The notes under the pieces were generated by a model. That model did not search any database and was not told the DNA's origin. It saw only the letters and a list, made by a program, of their open reading frames with translations. From contig NZ_VFYR02000001.1 in assembly GCF_006489205.2 (NCBI RefSeq), positions 310,001-374,000 on the forward strand: a DNA stretch of 64,000 bases, read 5' to 3'. Position numbers and translations under genes: made by a program. Below, piece by piece: positions 24,413-33,937 of the stretch; within the stretch, counting starts at the first letter, position 1; every line of letters begins with the position of its first letter. The stretch is from Brevibacterium sp. XM4083 (GTDB taxonomy: Bacteria > Actinomycetota > Actinomycetes > Actinomycetales > Brevibacteriaceae).

Positions 24413-25810
24413 ATGAGCGACGTCAAGGCAGTGCAGGAGCGGCGGAAGTCCGGGTGGAATTGGCTCGCGGCACCGGGTCCCGCACCGCGGCTGCCGGAGG
24501 AGACGATCACACGACGCTATCCGCGGCTGCGAGGCCAGGTCTTCGTCGGGATCTTCGTGGGCTACGCGGGCTTCTACCTCATCCGCAACAACGTGCCGCT
24601 GGTGGGCAGCCTGCTCATCGATGAGGGCCGCATGAACGCCGTCGGCTTGGGCATCATCGCGAACGTCGCCCTCATCGCGTACGGCTTCTCGAAGTTCTTC
24701 TCCGGGATCGTCTCCGACCGTTCGAACGCCCGTCTGTTCCTGCCGATCGGGCTGGCGCTCTCGGCCGTCGCGAACCTGCTCCTCGCCGGTGTGCCGGTGT
24801 TGTCGTCATCGATCGCGATGTTCGCGACCGTCATGTTCGTCAACGGCTGGGTGCAGGGTATGGGGTGGCCGCCCAGCGGCCGTGTCCTCGTCCATTGGTT
24901 CTCCACCAGTGAGCGGGGAACCAAGACATCGATCTGGAATGTCGCGCACAACGTGGGCGGCTTCTTCGTCGGAGTCCTTGCCGCGCTCGGACTGCAGCTG
25001 ACCGGAGATGACTGGCGCTCGGTCTTCTGGCTGCCGGCGATCGTCGCTCTCGTCATCGCCTTCATCGCTTATCTGCTCATCCGCGACACTCCTGAGTCGC
25101 AGGGTCTCCCGCCGATCGAGGAGTACCGTGACGACCCGGCCAAGGTGGACGCCGACGACGTCGAACAGGAGTCGCTGAGCACGTGGAAGGCGATCGAGAA
25201 GTACGTGCTGCGCAACCGCACGATGGTGCTGTTGGCCCTCGCGAACGTCTGCGTCTATGCACTGCGCTACGGGATTCTCACCTGGACTCCCGTCTACCTG
25301 TCCGAAGTCCGGCATGCCAGCTTGACCGGAGGCATTGCCGGGTTCTCGCTATTCGAGCTTGCGGGAATCGTCGGAACGCTTCTGTGCGGATGGCTCTCCG
25401 ACAGGGTGTTCCGCGGGAACCGATCGGTCACCGGCATCGTGTTCATGATCGGCGTGGCTGCGGCGACCGCTGTGTACTGGCTGGCGCCGGCTGGTGTTCC
25501 GCTGTGGATTCCGCTGGTGACGGTCACAGTCATCGGCGGACTCATCTACGGGCCGGTCATGCTCATCGGACTCCAGGCACTTGACCTGTCTCCGCGTCAG
25601 GTGGCGGGGACGGCTGCCGGGTTCACCGGTCTGTTCGGGTACGTGCTCGGAGCCACGATGGCCTCAAGCGGAGTCGGCCTCGTCGTCCACCACTTCGGCT
25701 GGGACGTCACCTTCGCTCTGCTCATTGCGCTGTGTCTCATTGCGGTGGTCTTCCTCGCCATCATCAACAAGGACGAACGGCGCACTATCCGCGAGCATCA
25801 GCGCCGCTGA
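24413..25810 (+). CDS. OPA-family MFS transporter (GlpT/UhpT/UhpC-like)
   Basis: About 465 residues and 12 membrane segments. Organophosphate:phosphate antiporter features are YAGFYLIRNNVPL in helix 1, YGFSKFFSGIVSDRSNAR in loop 2-3, NGWVQGMGWPPSGRVLVHWF in helices 4-5 and VAHNVGGFFVG. Family members exchange sugar phosphates or glycerol phosphate for phosphate, or act as sensors (UhpC). The specific substrate is unknown. The ATG at 24413 follows a GATAAT hexamer; a GTG at 24398 would add five residues. No coupled gene. The gene is somewhat lower in GC than the Wadjet locus before it. Confidence 0.82.
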   Translation: MSDVKAVQERRKSGWNWLAAPGPAPRLPEETITRRYPRLRGQVFVGIFVGYAGFYLIRNNVPLVGSLLIDEGRMNAVGLGIIANVALIAYGFSKFFSGIVSDRSNARLFLPIGLALSAVANLLLAGVPVLSSSIAMFATVMFVNGWVQGMGWPPSGRVLVHWFSTSERGTKTSIWNVAHNVGGFFVGVLAALGLQLTGDDWRSVFWLPAIVALVIAFIAYLLIRDTPESQGLPPIEEYRDDPAKVDADDVEQESLSTWKAIEKYVLRNRTMVLLALANVCVYALRYGILTWTPVYLSEVRHASLTGGIAGFSLFELAGIVGTLLCGWLSDRVFRGNRSVTGIVFMIGVAAATAVYWLAPAGVPLWIPLVTVTVIGGLIYGPVMLIGLQALDLSPRQVAGTAAGFTGLFGYVLGATMASSGVGLVVHHFGWDVTFALLIALCLIAVVFLAIINKDERRTIREHQRR

Positions 25811-25894
25811 CCGTGCGGGTCGCCTCGCGGAGGCCACAGTGTTCTCGCGTCTTCGTTCGTTGGACAGGACGGAACCCGTGTCATCGCCCTTTGC

Positions 25895-25900
25895 TAGCAT
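25895..25900 (+). promoter_or_regulatory. Leaderless -10 hexamer of the YjbR/MmcQ gene
   Basis: TAGCAT lies 6 nt before the ATG at 25907; no ribosome site between. Confidence 0.45.
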
Positions 25901-25906
25901 CCACGC

Positions 25907-26389
25907 ATGGACTCGGTGACCGTGCTTCGACTCGCCCACGACCAGGCGGTGCAGTATCCGTCCGTCGTCATCGAGCACCCTTTCGGGCCCGAGTACGCGG
26001 TGTTCAAGGTCCGCGGCAGAATGTTCATGATGCAGTACGAGCTGCGCGGAGTGCCGAGCATGAACCTGAAGATCGACCCGCTCGACGGTGAGGTGCTGCG
26101 CGACGCCTACGCGGAGATCACGCCCGGTTATCACATGAACAAGCGGCACTGGATCACTGTTTGCGGTGCCGACGGAACCGACACGGGAGCCGGCGGCGGA
26201 ACCACCGGCGACGGCGGTGGCGATGACGGCGGAGCCGGGACCGACCCGGGGACCACCTCGGCGCGGGCGGCTCTCGATGAGGACCTCCTCCACGATCTCG
26301 TCCTCGAGTCGTACTGCCTCGTCGTCGCGAAGATGCCGCGCCGGGATCGGCCGGTCGACCCGGCGACCTTCGGCGGCAGAGAAGCGTGA
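25907..26389 (+). CDS. YjbR/MmcQ-family (CyaY-like fold) protein with Gly/Asp insertion
   Basis: 160 residues. The start (VLRLAHDQAVQYPSVVIEHPFGPEYAVFKVRGRMF) and the C-terminal LESYCLVVAKMPRRDRP fit the YjbR/MmcQ double-wing family. This has been called DNA-binding, but its function is not settled. The conserved PGYHMNKRHWITV block normally leads straight into the final helix. Here about 40 residues of Gly, Asp and Thr repeats (GAGGGTTGDGGGDDGG) are inserted between them. The insertion is in frame and lies in a predicted loop. A leaderless -10 supports the start. The downstream MFS gene begins 7 nt after the stop. Confidence 0.75.
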   Translation: MDSVTVLRLAHDQAVQYPSVVIEHPFGPEYAVFKVRGRMFMMQYELRGVPSMNLKIDPLDGEVLRDAYAEITPGYHMNKRHWITVCGADGTDTGAGGGTTGDGGGDDGGAGTDPGTTSARAALDEDLLHDLVLESYCLVVAKMPRRDRPVDPATFGGREA

Positions 26390-26396
26390 GGGAGGT

Positions 26397-27560
26397 GTGA
26401 CGGACAGACCTCGGGGCGGCCTCGTCGGGCTGTGCATCGCCGAACTCGTCTGCTGGGGACTCCTCTACTACTCGCTGCCCGTTGCGGTCACCCCGATCTC
26501 GGCGGACACCGGGTGGAGTGAGACGACGGTGACGGGTGCACTGACGATCGGTCTCATCGTCTCGGCGGTCGCCGGGGTGCGCGTGGGACGCCTCCTCGAC
26601 GCGCACGGACCGCGGACGATCATGGCGACCGGCACGGGCATCGGCGTCGCGGCCCTCCTGCTCGTCGCGGTGGCACCGAATCTGCCGGTGTTCTACGTGG
26701 CGTGGGCGCTCGCGGGCTTCGCTCAGGCGACGACGCTCTACCCGCCGGCTTTCGCCGTCGTCACCCGCTGGTACGGGGCTCAGCGCGTCAGACCGCTGAC
26801 GATGCTCACGCTCGTCGGCGGACTCGCCTCGACCGTGTTCGCGCCGATCATCGCGTGGCTCATCGGCACGGTCGGGTGGCGGCCGACCTACCTCGTCCTC
26901 GCGGGCATCCTCGCCGTCATCGCCCTGCCCGTCCAGCTCATCTTCCTCAACGCACGCTGGACCGACGACGCCGCCGCGCGGTACCAGCGCCCCTCCCGGG
27001 CCGAGATCCGCGCGGTCACCCGCAGCCCGCGCTTCATCATCCTGCAGCTGGCCGTGGCACTTGCGACGTTCGCCCTCTTCGCGGTGACGATCAACATCAT
27101 CCCCGTCCTCATCGAACGCGGTGCCGCCTACGGTCTCGCGGCGATCGCGCTCGGTCTCGTCGGCTTCGGTCAGGTCGCCGGCCGCTTCGGGTACCCGAGC
27201 ATCGAACGGCACACGAGCGCACGTTCCCGCACGGTGCTCCTCTTCGCCGCCGGCGCAGTGGGCCTGTGGCTGCTCGCGCTCGTGCCCGGACCGCTCTGGC
27301 TCATCATCGGCATCGCGATGATCACCGGCGGCATCCGCGGCTGCATGACGCTCTTCCAGGCGACGGCGGTCTCCGACCGGTGGGGTACGGCGAACTTCGG
27401 GGCCGTCAACGGCGTCTTCGTCGCCCCCATCACCGTGGGCACGGCACTCGCCCCGGTCGCGGGCCCGGCTCTGGCCGACCTCCTCGGCGGATATTCGCTC
27501 ATGGCGATCGCCATGGCGGCACTCCTCACCGCCGCCACCGCCCTGTCGGCGCGGACGTGA
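26397..27560 (+). CDS. MFS transporter
   Basis: About 387 residues with 12 hydrophobic segments: LCIAELVCWGLLYYSLPVAV in helix 1, AGVRVGRLLDAHGPRTIMA in loop 2-3, AGFAQATTLYPPAFAVVTRW in helices 4-5. It resembles the OxlT/MCT-like branch of MFS, but the substrate is not readable. I chose the GTG at 26397 because the helix 1 region follows after eight residues and GGGAGG lies just upstream. A longer in-frame extension overlaps the YjbR gene and looks random. Probably co-transcribed with the YjbR gene. Confidence 0.75.
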   Translation: MTDRPRGGLVGLCIAELVCWGLLYYSLPVAVTPISADTGWSETTVTGALTIGLIVSAVAGVRVGRLLDAHGPRTIMATGTGIGVAALLLVAVAPNLPVFYVAWALAGFAQATTLYPPAFAVVTRWYGAQRVRPLTMLTLVGGLASTVFAPIIAWLIGTVGWRPTYLVLAGILAVIALPVQLIFLNARWTDDAAARYQRPSRAEIRAVTRSPRFIILQLAVALATFALFAVTINIIPVLIERGAAYGLAAIALGLVGFGQVAGRFGYPSIERHTSARSRTVLLFAAGAVGLWLLALVPGPLWLIIGIAMITGGIRGCMTLFQATAVSDRWGTANFGAVNGVFVAPITVGTALAPVAGPALADLLGGYSLMAIAMAALLTAATALSART

Positions 27561-27929
27561 ACGGGTGTCGCGGTGCCTGCCCAGAAACGAGTGATGTCCT
27601 GCTTGAGATGCGGCAGGATCGATGTGTCGGACAGCGGCCACGTACGTGAAACGTGTAAAACAATCGCGAAACTTTTACACGTTCCACTGACATGGAAACT
27701 CGCTTTACACGTTGCCGGAGGCACGCAGAGCGGCAATCACCCACCGACGCGGTCGACGATCACACGCAGCCGACAAGCCTCTTCACCGCGTGTGACGCAC
27801 AACCGATCCTGTCGCCACACTCACAGTTCCGCGGCTGCGGCCCCAGTCTAGACTGGCACCAGCAGTCCACGCCTCGCACCGGGGCAGATGCCAGAGCTTC
27901 GGTGCTCGTGTTTCCACGGAAGGAGCACC
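27561..27929. other. Intergenic region upstream of poxB
   Basis: 369 bp, less GC-rich than its surroundings and without a convincing gene. It carries three copies of a TTTACACGT motif (27650-27713). A TAGACT hexamer at 27848-27853 may be the poxB promoter. Confidence 0.5.
27650..27713. promoter_or_regulatory. Three TTTACACGTT motifs, two as an inverted repeat
   Basis: AACGTGTAAAA (27650-27660) and TTTTACACGTT (27673-27683) form perfect 11-bp arms; a third copy, TTTACACGTT, is at 27704-27713. The spacing looks like a multi-site operator or a regulated hairpin ahead of poxB. No matching regulator could be named. Confidence 0.45.
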
Positions 27930-29645
27930 ATGCCCACCGTCGCCAGAAACATCGTCGACACACTCGTCGCGAGTGGGGTCAAGCGCGTCTACGGAATCCC
28001 CGGTGACTCGCTCAACGGATTCACCGACGCTCTGCGCGTCAATCCCGAACTCGAATGGGTCCACGTCCGCCACGAGGAGGGCGCGGCGTTCGCCGCCAGC
28101 GGCGAGGCCGCCCTGACCGGAGAGCTCGCCGTCTGCGCCGGCAGCTGCGGTCCCGGCAACCTCCACCTCATCAATGGTCTCTACGACGCTCAGCGCTCCC
28201 GCGTCCCGGTCCTCGCGATCGCCGCGCACATCCCGAGCGAAGAGATCGGTTCGAACTACTTCCAGGAGACCCACCCGACGGAGATCTTCCGCGAGTGCAG
28301 CGTCTACGCAGAACACGTCGCCCACCCCTCGCAGATGCCGCGCCTATTGCGCATCGCGATGCGTGAGGCCATCGAGAAGCGCGGCGTCGCCGTGCTCGTC
28401 ATCCCCGGCGACGTCGGCCTCGCCGACATCGACGCCGCCGCCGAGGAGATCAAGTTCTTCCCCTCGCACGTCACCCCGGCCGAACCGCTCATCGAGGACG
28501 CAGCCGCCGCCCTCAACCGGAGCAAGAAGGTGACGATCCTCGCCGGCGCCGGCACCGAAGGCGCCCACCCCGAGCTCCTCGCGATCGCCGACGCCCTCCA
28601 AGCGCCGATCGTCCACACGATGCGCGGCAAGGAGTTCGTCGAGTACGACAACCCCTACGACGTTGGCATGACCGGTCTGCTCGGCTTCTCCTCCGGCTAC
28701 CATGCCCTGAAGTCGTGCGACACGCTGCTCATGCTCGGCACTGACCTGCCCTACCAGCAGTTCTACCCCGACGAGGCGACCGTCATCCAGGTCGATGTGC
28801 GCGGGTCGCAGATCGGCAAGCGGACGAAGGTCGACATCGCGCTCACGGGCACCGTCGCCGACACCATCAACGCCCTGCTGCCGCTGATCAGGACCGGCCG
28901 CAGCAGCTCGTTCCTCAAGACGGCGACGAAGCACTACGCGAAGACCCGCAAGGATCTCGACGAGCTCGCCACGCCGTCGAAGCGGACCATCCACCCGCAG
29001 TACCTGACGAAGCTCATCGACGAGGCGGCCACCGACGATGCGGTGTTCATCCCCGACGTCGGCTCACCCGTCGTGTGGGCGGCCCGGTATCTGACGATGA
29101 ACGGCAAACGCCGCCTCATCGGCTCCTTCAGCCACGGGTCGATGGCCAACGCCCTGTCCCAGAGCGTCGGTGCGCAGGCCGCCTACCCGGGGCGGCAGGT
29201 CATCGCGCTGGCCGGCGACGGCGGCCTGGCGATGCTCCTCGGCGAGCTCATCACCCTCACCCAGAACGACCTGCCCGTCAAGGTCGTCGTCTACAACAAC
29301 TCCTCGCTCAACTTCGTCGAACTCGAGATGAAGGCGGCCGGGTTCGTCACCTTCGGCACCGACCTGGAGAACCCCAACTTCGCCACCATCGCCGAGGCGG
29401 TCGGCATCAAGGGATTCCGCGTCGAGAAGTCGAAGGACCTCCCATCGGTCGTCACCGAGTTCCTCAACCACGACGGGGCTGCGGTCCTCGACGTCACGAC
29501 CGAGCGCCAGGAGCTCTCGATGCCGCCGTCGATCACCGCTGAGCAGGCGAAGGGCTTCGCGCTCTACGCCATCCGCACGGTGCTCTCGGGCAAGGGCGAC
29601 GAACTCATCGACCTCGCGCGCACGAACGTCCGGCAGCTGTTCTGA
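27930..29645 (+). CDS. poxB: Pyruvate:quinone oxidoreductase (ThDP-dependent)
   Basis: 571 residues. Three-domain ThDP enzyme: the amino-terminal PYR domain with GVKRVYGIPGDSLNG and the activating glutamate in VRHEEGAAFAASGEA, the central FAD-type domain (ILAGAGTEGAHPELL), and the PP domain with the ThDP/Mg motif GDGGLAMLLGEL..VYNNS. The PoxB-type C-terminal tail is present (SMPPSITAEQAKGFALYAIR). It decarboxylates pyruvate to acetate and CO2, passing electrons to menaquinone at the membrane. AAGGAG lies ahead of the ATG at 27930; an upstream in-frame codon lacks one. The TTTACACGTT cluster upstream may be its control region. Confidence 0.93.
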   Translation: MPTVARNIVDTLVASGVKRVYGIPGDSLNGFTDALRVNPELEWVHVRHEEGAAFAASGEAALTGELAVCAGSCGPGNLHLINGLYDAQRSRVPVLAIAAHIPSEEIGSNYFQETHPTEIFRECSVYAEHVAHPSQMPRLLRIAMREAIEKRGVAVLVIPGDVGLADIDAAAEEIKFFPSHVTPAEPLIEDAAAALNRSKKVTILAGAGTEGAHPELLAIADALQAPIVHTMRGKEFVEYDNPYDVGMTGLLGFSSGYHALKSCDTLLMLGTDLPYQQFYPDEATVIQVDVRGSQIGKRTKVDIALTGTVADTINALLPLIRTGRSSSFLKTATKHYAKTRKDLDELATPSKRTIHPQYLTKLIDEAATDDAVFIPDVGSPVVWAARYLTMNGKRRLIGSFSHGSMANALSQSVGAQAAYPGRQVIALAGDGGLAMLLGELITLTQNDLPVKVVVYNNSSLNFVELEMKAAGFVTFGTDLENPNFATIAEAVGIKGFRVEKSKDLPSVVTEFLNHDGAAVLDVTTERQELSMPPSITAEQAKGFALYAIRTVLSGKGDELIDLARTNVRQLF

Positions 29646-29740
29646 CGCCCGGAGTCGCCGCCGGTCGGTGAGACCGCGCGGCGGCGGTGTTCCTGCGGCG
29701 TCGGTGTTCCGGCGGCGGCGTTCCGGCGGCGGCCGTGCAG

Positions 29741-29799
29741 AGTCGAGGACGCAGAGTGTCGAAATCCGAATCGGAAATCGTCACTCTGCGTCCTCGACT
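29741..29799. repeat. Palindromic repeat element, copy 2
   Basis: The core at 29747-29793 is 47 bp, starts GGACGCAGAGTGTCGAAAT and ends ATCGTCACTCTGCGTCC. The arms extend outward to AGTCGA/TCGACT. Same length as copy 1 (6473-6519), with conserved outer arms and mostly central differences. It lies between poxB and ribH, which converge, so it may also end transcription. Confidence 0.6.
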
Positions 29800-29909
29800 T
29801 CTCACTTGAGGTGCCTTTCGCGACCTGCGCGGGTGGTGTGACGCTCCGAGGGTGGTTTATCGCTGCGCGGGTGGCGTGACGCTCCGCCGGGTGCGCCGGG
29901 TGCGGCGGG

Positions 29910-30377
29910 TCAGACCGGGTAGTCCGCCAGCGCCGAGGCGGTTGCCAGGGCCGCGGTCATCGCTTCGTGTCCTTTGTCCTCGCGAGAGCCCTCGAGTCCC
30001 GCGCGGTCCCTGGCCTGTTTGTCATTGTCGCAGGTGAGCACTCCGAAGCCGACGGGTTTGCGGGAGTCGAGGGCAACTCGGTTCAACCCATCGGTCGCCG
30101 CCGAGCACACGTAGTCGAAGTGCGGGGTGCCGCCGCGGATGACGACGCCGAGGGCGACGACGGCATCGAAGCTCTCGATGACGCGGGCTGCGGCGACGGG
30201 CAGTTCGAAGCTGCCGGGGACGCGGATGAGCGTCGTCGTCGCCTGTGCCTCCGCGGCCGCGCGCTCGGCGCCGGCGACGAGTCCGTCCATGACCTCCGTG
30301 TGCCAGGACGCCGCGACGATCGCAACGTTGAGGCCGGTGGCGTCCAGGGTGATGTCGGGTGCTCCGTGATGTGCCAT
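29910..30377 (-). CDS. ribH: 6,7-dimethyl-8-ribityllumazine synthase
   Basis: 155 residues, the usual length. Condenses 5-amino-6-ribitylaminouracil with dihydroxybutanone phosphate. Visible: [21 protein letters not shown] at the amino end, the substrate loop [31 protein letters not shown] with the catalytic-site histidine, and [13 protein letters not shown] near the end. It is last of the rib genes and separated from ribBA by 193 bp that contain a tandem repeat, so it may have its own promoter. Confidence 0.95.
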   Translation of the reverse strand: MAHHGAPDITLDATGLNVAIVAASWHTEVMDGLVAGAERAAAEAQATTTLIRVPGSFELPVAAARVIESFDAVVALGVVIRGGTPHFDYVCSAATDGLNRVALDSRKPVGFGVLTCDNDKQARDRAGLEGSREDKGHEAMTAALATASALADYPV

Positions 30378-30410
30378 GAGTGATGCTCCTCAGTGGTGGG
30401 TCTCGATGTG

Positions 30411-30467
30411 GTGAGTCGGCCGGTGAGTCGACAAGTCGTGAGTCGACACGTCGTGAGCCGAAAGGTT
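30411..30467 (+). repeat. 15-bp tandem repeat between ribBA and ribH
   Basis: Units GTGAGTCGACAAGTC (30423), GTGAGTCGACACGTC (30438) and GTGAGCCGAAAGGTT (30453), preceded by a shortened copy at 30411. They lie upstream of ribH on the minus strand. Confidence 0.65.
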
Positions 30468-30570
30468 GCGGTTCGGGCCGGTGGTGAACCGGCTGGTGGT
30501 GAGTCGGGTCAGTGGTCGATGGGTGGGCCGCTGCCGCGCCGACGACGGCGCGGTGCAGGTGCGTGGGCGC

Positions 30571-31896
30571 TCAGCACGCGAGGTGGAGCGTGTGGTGCAT
30601 GCGGGTGCGCTTCGTCTCGAGGTACTTCGAGTTCTCCGGCCGCGCGGGGATCTCGAGCGGCACGACCGCCTCGACGGTGATCCCGAGGTCGGCCAGCGCC
30701 TGCGTCTTCGCCGGATTGTTCGTCAGCAGACGGATCCGGGTCAGCCCCATCTCGGTGAGGATCGCCGCGGCCGCCCGGTAGTCCCGGGCGTCGTCGCTGA
30801 GCCCCAGTTCGAGGTTGGCATCGACGGTGTCGAGCCCCGAGTCCTGGAGGGCGTAGGCGCGGATCTTGTTGCGCAGTCCGATCCCACGGCCCTCGTGTCC
30901 GGTGAGGTAGATGACCGCCCCGCCGTCCTCGGCGATCGTCTGCAGCGCCTGATCGAGCTGCTCACCACAGTCGCAACGATGCGACCCGAAGACATCCCCG
31001 GTCAGGCACTCCGAATGGACGCGCACGAGGGGAGCGGGGCTCTCCGACTCATCCGCGGGGCCGTCGATGTCGAGTCCGGTGTAGACGCCGAGGTGGTCGA
31101 GCCCGTCGACGGTGAATGCCCGTGCCGTGAAACGGCCGTAGCGCGTCGGCAGCGGGACCTCTTGGGAGGCCTCCGCGGTCGTTTCGGGGCCGACCGGCCC
31201 GAGCCCCACAGGTCCGACCTCGGCCGACGCGGCAGCCGGACCGTCGGCGTCCTCGCCATCCTCGTCGAGGTAGGCGATGAGCTGTTCGATCGAGACCATG
31301 ACGAGGCCGTGCGCATCGGCGAACTCGCGGAGGGCGTCGAAGCGCATCATCGAGCCGTCGTCGTGGACCACCTCGGCGATCATCGACACCGGACGGGCCC
31401 CGGCGAGGCGCGCGAACTCGACGCCGGCCTCGGTGTGACCGGGCCGCTCACGGACTCCGCCGTCCTTCGCCACGAGCGGGAAGACATGACCGGGGCGGGT
31501 GATCGCGGCAGGGTCGGGGGTCTCGGCGGCGAGCACCCGGCCGGTCAGCGCACGTTCGGCCGCGCTGATGCCCGTCGTCACTCCGACGGCGTCGCAGCTG
31601 ATCGTGTACGCCGTGCCCTTGGGGTCCTCGTTCGCAGCGACCATGGGCGGCAGGTCGAGCGCGGCCGCCCGTGCGGCCGTCATCGGGGCGCAGACGACGC
31701 CCGAGCTGTGCCGCACGATGAAGCCCATCGTCGCCGCGTCGGCGAACTCCGCGGCGATGATGAGGTCGCCTTCGTTCTCGCGGTCCTCGTCATCGACGAC
31801 GACGATCGGGCGGCCCGCGGCGATCTCGGCGATCGCGCGGGAGATCGTGTCGAGCCCGGCGGTGGGCTCGCCGAGCGGTGCAACGGTCTCAGTCAT
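30571..31896 (-). CDS. ribBA: Bifunctional dihydroxybutanone-phosphate synthase / GTP cyclohydrolase II
   Basis: 441 residues. Amino-terminal RibB domain with [16 protein letters not shown] (acidic metal loop), SGVVCAPM and [13 protein letters not shown]. Carboxy-terminal RibA domain with [19 protein letters not shown] (zinc cysteines), [13 protein letters not shown] and [12 protein letters not shown]. It supplies both precursor branches of riboflavin, from ribulose 5-phosphate and GTP. About 30 residues of Ala/Gly/Glu-rich linker separate the domains. The start overlaps the ribE stop by 8 nt. Regulated with the operon by the FMN riboswitch upstream of ribD. Confidence 0.95.
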   Translation of the reverse strand: MTETVAPLGEPTAGLDTISRAIAEIAAGRPIVVVDDEDRENEGDLIIAAEFADAATMGFIVRHSSGVVCAPMTAARAAALDLPPMVAANEDPKGTAYTISCDAVGVTTGISAAERALTGRVLAAETPDPAAITRPGHVFPLVAKDGGVRERPGHTEAGVEFARLAGARPVSMIAEVVHDDGSMMRFDALREFADAHGLVMVSIEQLIAYLDEDGEDADGPAAASAEVGPVGLGPVGPETTAEASQEVPLPTRYGRFTARAFTVDGLDHLGVYTGLDIDGPADESESPAPLVRVHSECLTGDVFGSHRCDCGEQLDQALQTIAEDGGAVIYLTGHEGRGIGLRNKIRAYALQDSGLDTVDANLELGLSDDARDYRAAAAILTEMGLTRIRLLTNNPAKTQALADLGITVEAVVPLEIPARPENSKYLETKRTRMHHTLHLAC

Positions 31897-32848
31897 GATC
31901 GGCTCCTTGTGGTGCAGGGGTGGTGACAGGGATGGGATTGCTCATCGACGGCGCCGAGGCGACCGGTGGTTCCGTGGTGGCCGCGGTGTCTGCGGACGCA
32001 GTCGTCGCAAGCGGCCGGGGCGTCGAAGCGTCAGGGGCGGTGAAGGAGAGGAGTCGCGCGGCGTACTTCGCGATGACGTCGACCTCGACGTTGACAGGGT
32101 CGCCGACCTGGAGACGGCCGAACGTCGTGTGCGACAGCGTCGCCGGGATGAGGCCGACCTCGACCCAGGCGCGCGGGGTGCCCTCACCGTCCGAGATGCC
32201 GTCCTCAGCGTGAACACTCTCTGCGTGAACACCGGCCGCAGGCGGGACGGCCTCGGAGACCGCCGTGAGAGTGAGGGAGACGCCGTTGAGCGCGATCGAG
32301 CCCTTGACCGCCGTCAGCGGTGCGAGGTGGGCGGGGATGCCGATGCGCAGGGTCGTCCACTCGGCGTGGTCGGTGCGGGCGATGACCTCGCCGAGGCCGT
32401 CGACATGGCCCTGGACGATGTGCCCGTCGAAGCGACCGGCCGCCGGGGTGCAGCGCTCCAGGTTGACTGGGTCGCCGGGAGTCAGCGCACCGAGCCCGGT
32501 CAGCCGCAGGGTCTCACCCATCACCTCGGCGACGAAGGTGCCCTGCCCCGAAGCCGAGGTCTCTGAGGCGGCGGGCTCCGCGCCCACGGACACGACGGGC
32601 TCCGCAGCCGCGGCCTCACCCGCAGACACGGCGTCGCCTCCGCCCGCGGCCTCGCCCCCGGCTGAGCCGACGTCGCCTCCGGCGGTCGGTTCGACGACCG
32701 AGGTCAGGCACACGCCGTTGACGGCGAGCGATCCGCCTGGCGGCAGATCGGCGACGACGTCACCGGCGGCGATGGTGAGCACTGCCGAGTCCTCGTGTGT
32801 GGTGAGGTCGACGACGGTGCCGATGCCCTCGATGATTCCGGTGAACAC
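31889..32848 (-). CDS. ribE: Riboflavin synthase alpha chain with low-complexity insertions
   Basis: 319 residues, about 110 longer than usual. Both beta-barrel repeats are present: [12 protein letters not shown] with NGVCLTSV, and [18 protein letters not shown] with [10 protein letters not shown]. They dismutate two lumazines to riboflavin. Three additions are odd. About 48 residues rich in Ala, Gly, Glu and Ser lie in the first barrel after NGVCLTSV. About 20 residues follow SEAVPPAAG in the second barrel. A Thr/Ala/Pro tail of about 45 residues ends the protein. All are in frame, and the catalytic-region residues remain. GTG start at 32848 with AGGAGG upstream; the preceding open frame overlaps ribD and is not used. 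Confidence 0.9.
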   Translation of the reverse strand: MFTGIIEGIGTVVDLTTHEDSAVLTIAAGDVVADLPPGGSLAVNGVCLTSVVEPTAGGDVGSAGGEAAGGGDAVSAGEAAAAEPVVSVGAEPAASETSASGQGTFVAEVMGETLRLTGLGALTPGDPVNLERCTPAAGRFDGHIVQGHVDGLGEVIARTDHAEWTTLRIGIPAHLAPLTAVKGSIALNGVSLTLTAVSEAVPPAAGVHAESVHAEDGISDGEGTPRAWVEVGLIPATLSHTTFGRLQVGDPVNVEVDVIAKYAARLLSFTAPDASTPRPLATTASADTAATTEPPVASAPSMSNPIPVTTPAPQGADHD

Positions 32849-32895
32849 GGGTTCCTCCTGTGGTCGAAACGGGTGGTGGACGGCGAGCGGGGCGC

Positions 32896-33930
32896 TCATG
32901 GGCTGCTCGTCGTGAAGTGGAGAAGGACGTCGGGCCCGAGCACGGACACCGCCGGGACCGCGGTGTCGTCGGGGATGAGCCCGACCGCCTCGGTGAGGGT
33001 GGGGATGTCGAGCCCGCGGATGCCAGGCAGGCCCTCCCCGAGGAGGAGCGGAGCCTGATAGCAGTACACCTCGTCGACGACGCCGGCGGAGAAGAACGCA
33101 CCGAGCACCTGCGGCCCGCCCTCGATGAGGAGGTGCCGGATTCCGCGGGCGGTGAGCTCGGCGAGCACGACCTCGACCTCGCGGGTGCGCACGTGGATGG
33201 TGGCGGGGTTGGTCGCCAGCGATGAGTCGGGTGCGAGGTCGCGCAGGCCCATGACGACGGGGATCGGCTGCGGGTCGAGGAGCTCCCCGTCCTCGTCGCG
33301 GGCGCTCAGCCGCGGATCGTCGTCGGCCGCCGTGCCGGTGCCGACGAGGATCGCGTCGACCTCGGTGCGCAGACTGTGCGAATGGATCCGGGAGGCCGCC
33401 GAGGTGATCCACCGGCTCGTGCGATCCGCGGCGGCGACCTTCCCGTCGAGGCTCTGGGCGATCTTCGCCGTGACGAACGGACGCCGCTGCGCCGTCGCCG
33501 CTCGCCAGCGGGCGTTGAGGTCGGCCGACTCCTCGCTGCCGAGGCCCGAGCGGACCCGGACCCCCGCCTCGGCGAGGATGGCCCCACCGCCCCCGGCGGG
33601 TTCGGTCGTGTCGGGGAGCGCAAAGACGACGTCGGGGATGCCGGCATCGAGGATCGCCTGCGTGCACGGCCCGGTCCGACCGGTGTGCGCGCACGGTTCG
33701 AGCGTGACGAACAGCGTCGAGGTGGTCAGATCGATGCCGTGACGCTTCGCCGTGGTGATCGCGTCGACTTCGGCATGCGGGGTGCCGGCGCCGAGGTGGC
33801 GGCCGGTGACGATCTGCCCGTCGGCGGCGCGGACGGCGGCCCCCACCAGGGGGTTCGCGCCGCGGCGTCCGTCGCGGGCAGCGGTGAGTGCGGCGGACAT
33901 CGCCGCGTGGTCGTGGGCGGGTGCGCCCAT
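32896..33930 (-). CDS. ribD: Bifunctional riboflavin deaminase/reductase
   Basis: 344 residues. Deaminase domain with the zinc motif TPHAEVDAI and TLEPCAHTGRTGPC; reductase domain with VTAKIAQSLDGKVAA, SRWITS, DAILVGTGTAADDDPRLS and HLLIEGGPQVLGAFF. It performs the second and third steps of riboflavin synthesis, deamination then NADPH reduction. First gene after the FMN riboswitch. Its ribosome site GGGAGG lies inside a hairpin (33938-33960), so its translation is probably the controlled step. ribE follows after 47 bp. Confidence 0.94.
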   Translation of the reverse strand: MGAPAHDHAAMSAALTAARDGRRGANPLVGAAVRAADGQIVTGRHLGAGTPHAEVDAITTAKRHGIDLTTSTLFVTLEPCAHTGRTGPCTQAILDAGIPDVVFALPDTTEPAGGGGAILAEAGVRVRSGLGSEESADLNARWRAATAQRRPFVTAKIAQSLDGKVAAADRTSRWITSAASRIHSHSLRTEVDAILVGTGTAADDDPRLSARDEDGELLDPQPIPVVMGLRDLAPDSSLATNPATIHVRTREVEVVLAELTARGIRHLLIEGGPQVLGAFFSAGVVDEVYCYQAPLLLGEGLPGIRGLDIPTLTEAVGLIPDDTAVPAVSVLGPDVLLHFTTSSP

Positions 33931-33937
33931 GAGAAAA

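Noticed and set aside
27573..27851. 92-codon plus-strand ORF upstream of poxB
   Set aside because: No ribosome site, no homology pattern, and it spans the TTTACACGTT boxes.
30466..31926. A 486-codon plus-strand frame opposite ribBA
   Set aside because: Shadow of ribBA; Arg/Asp/His-rich peptide without any fold signature.
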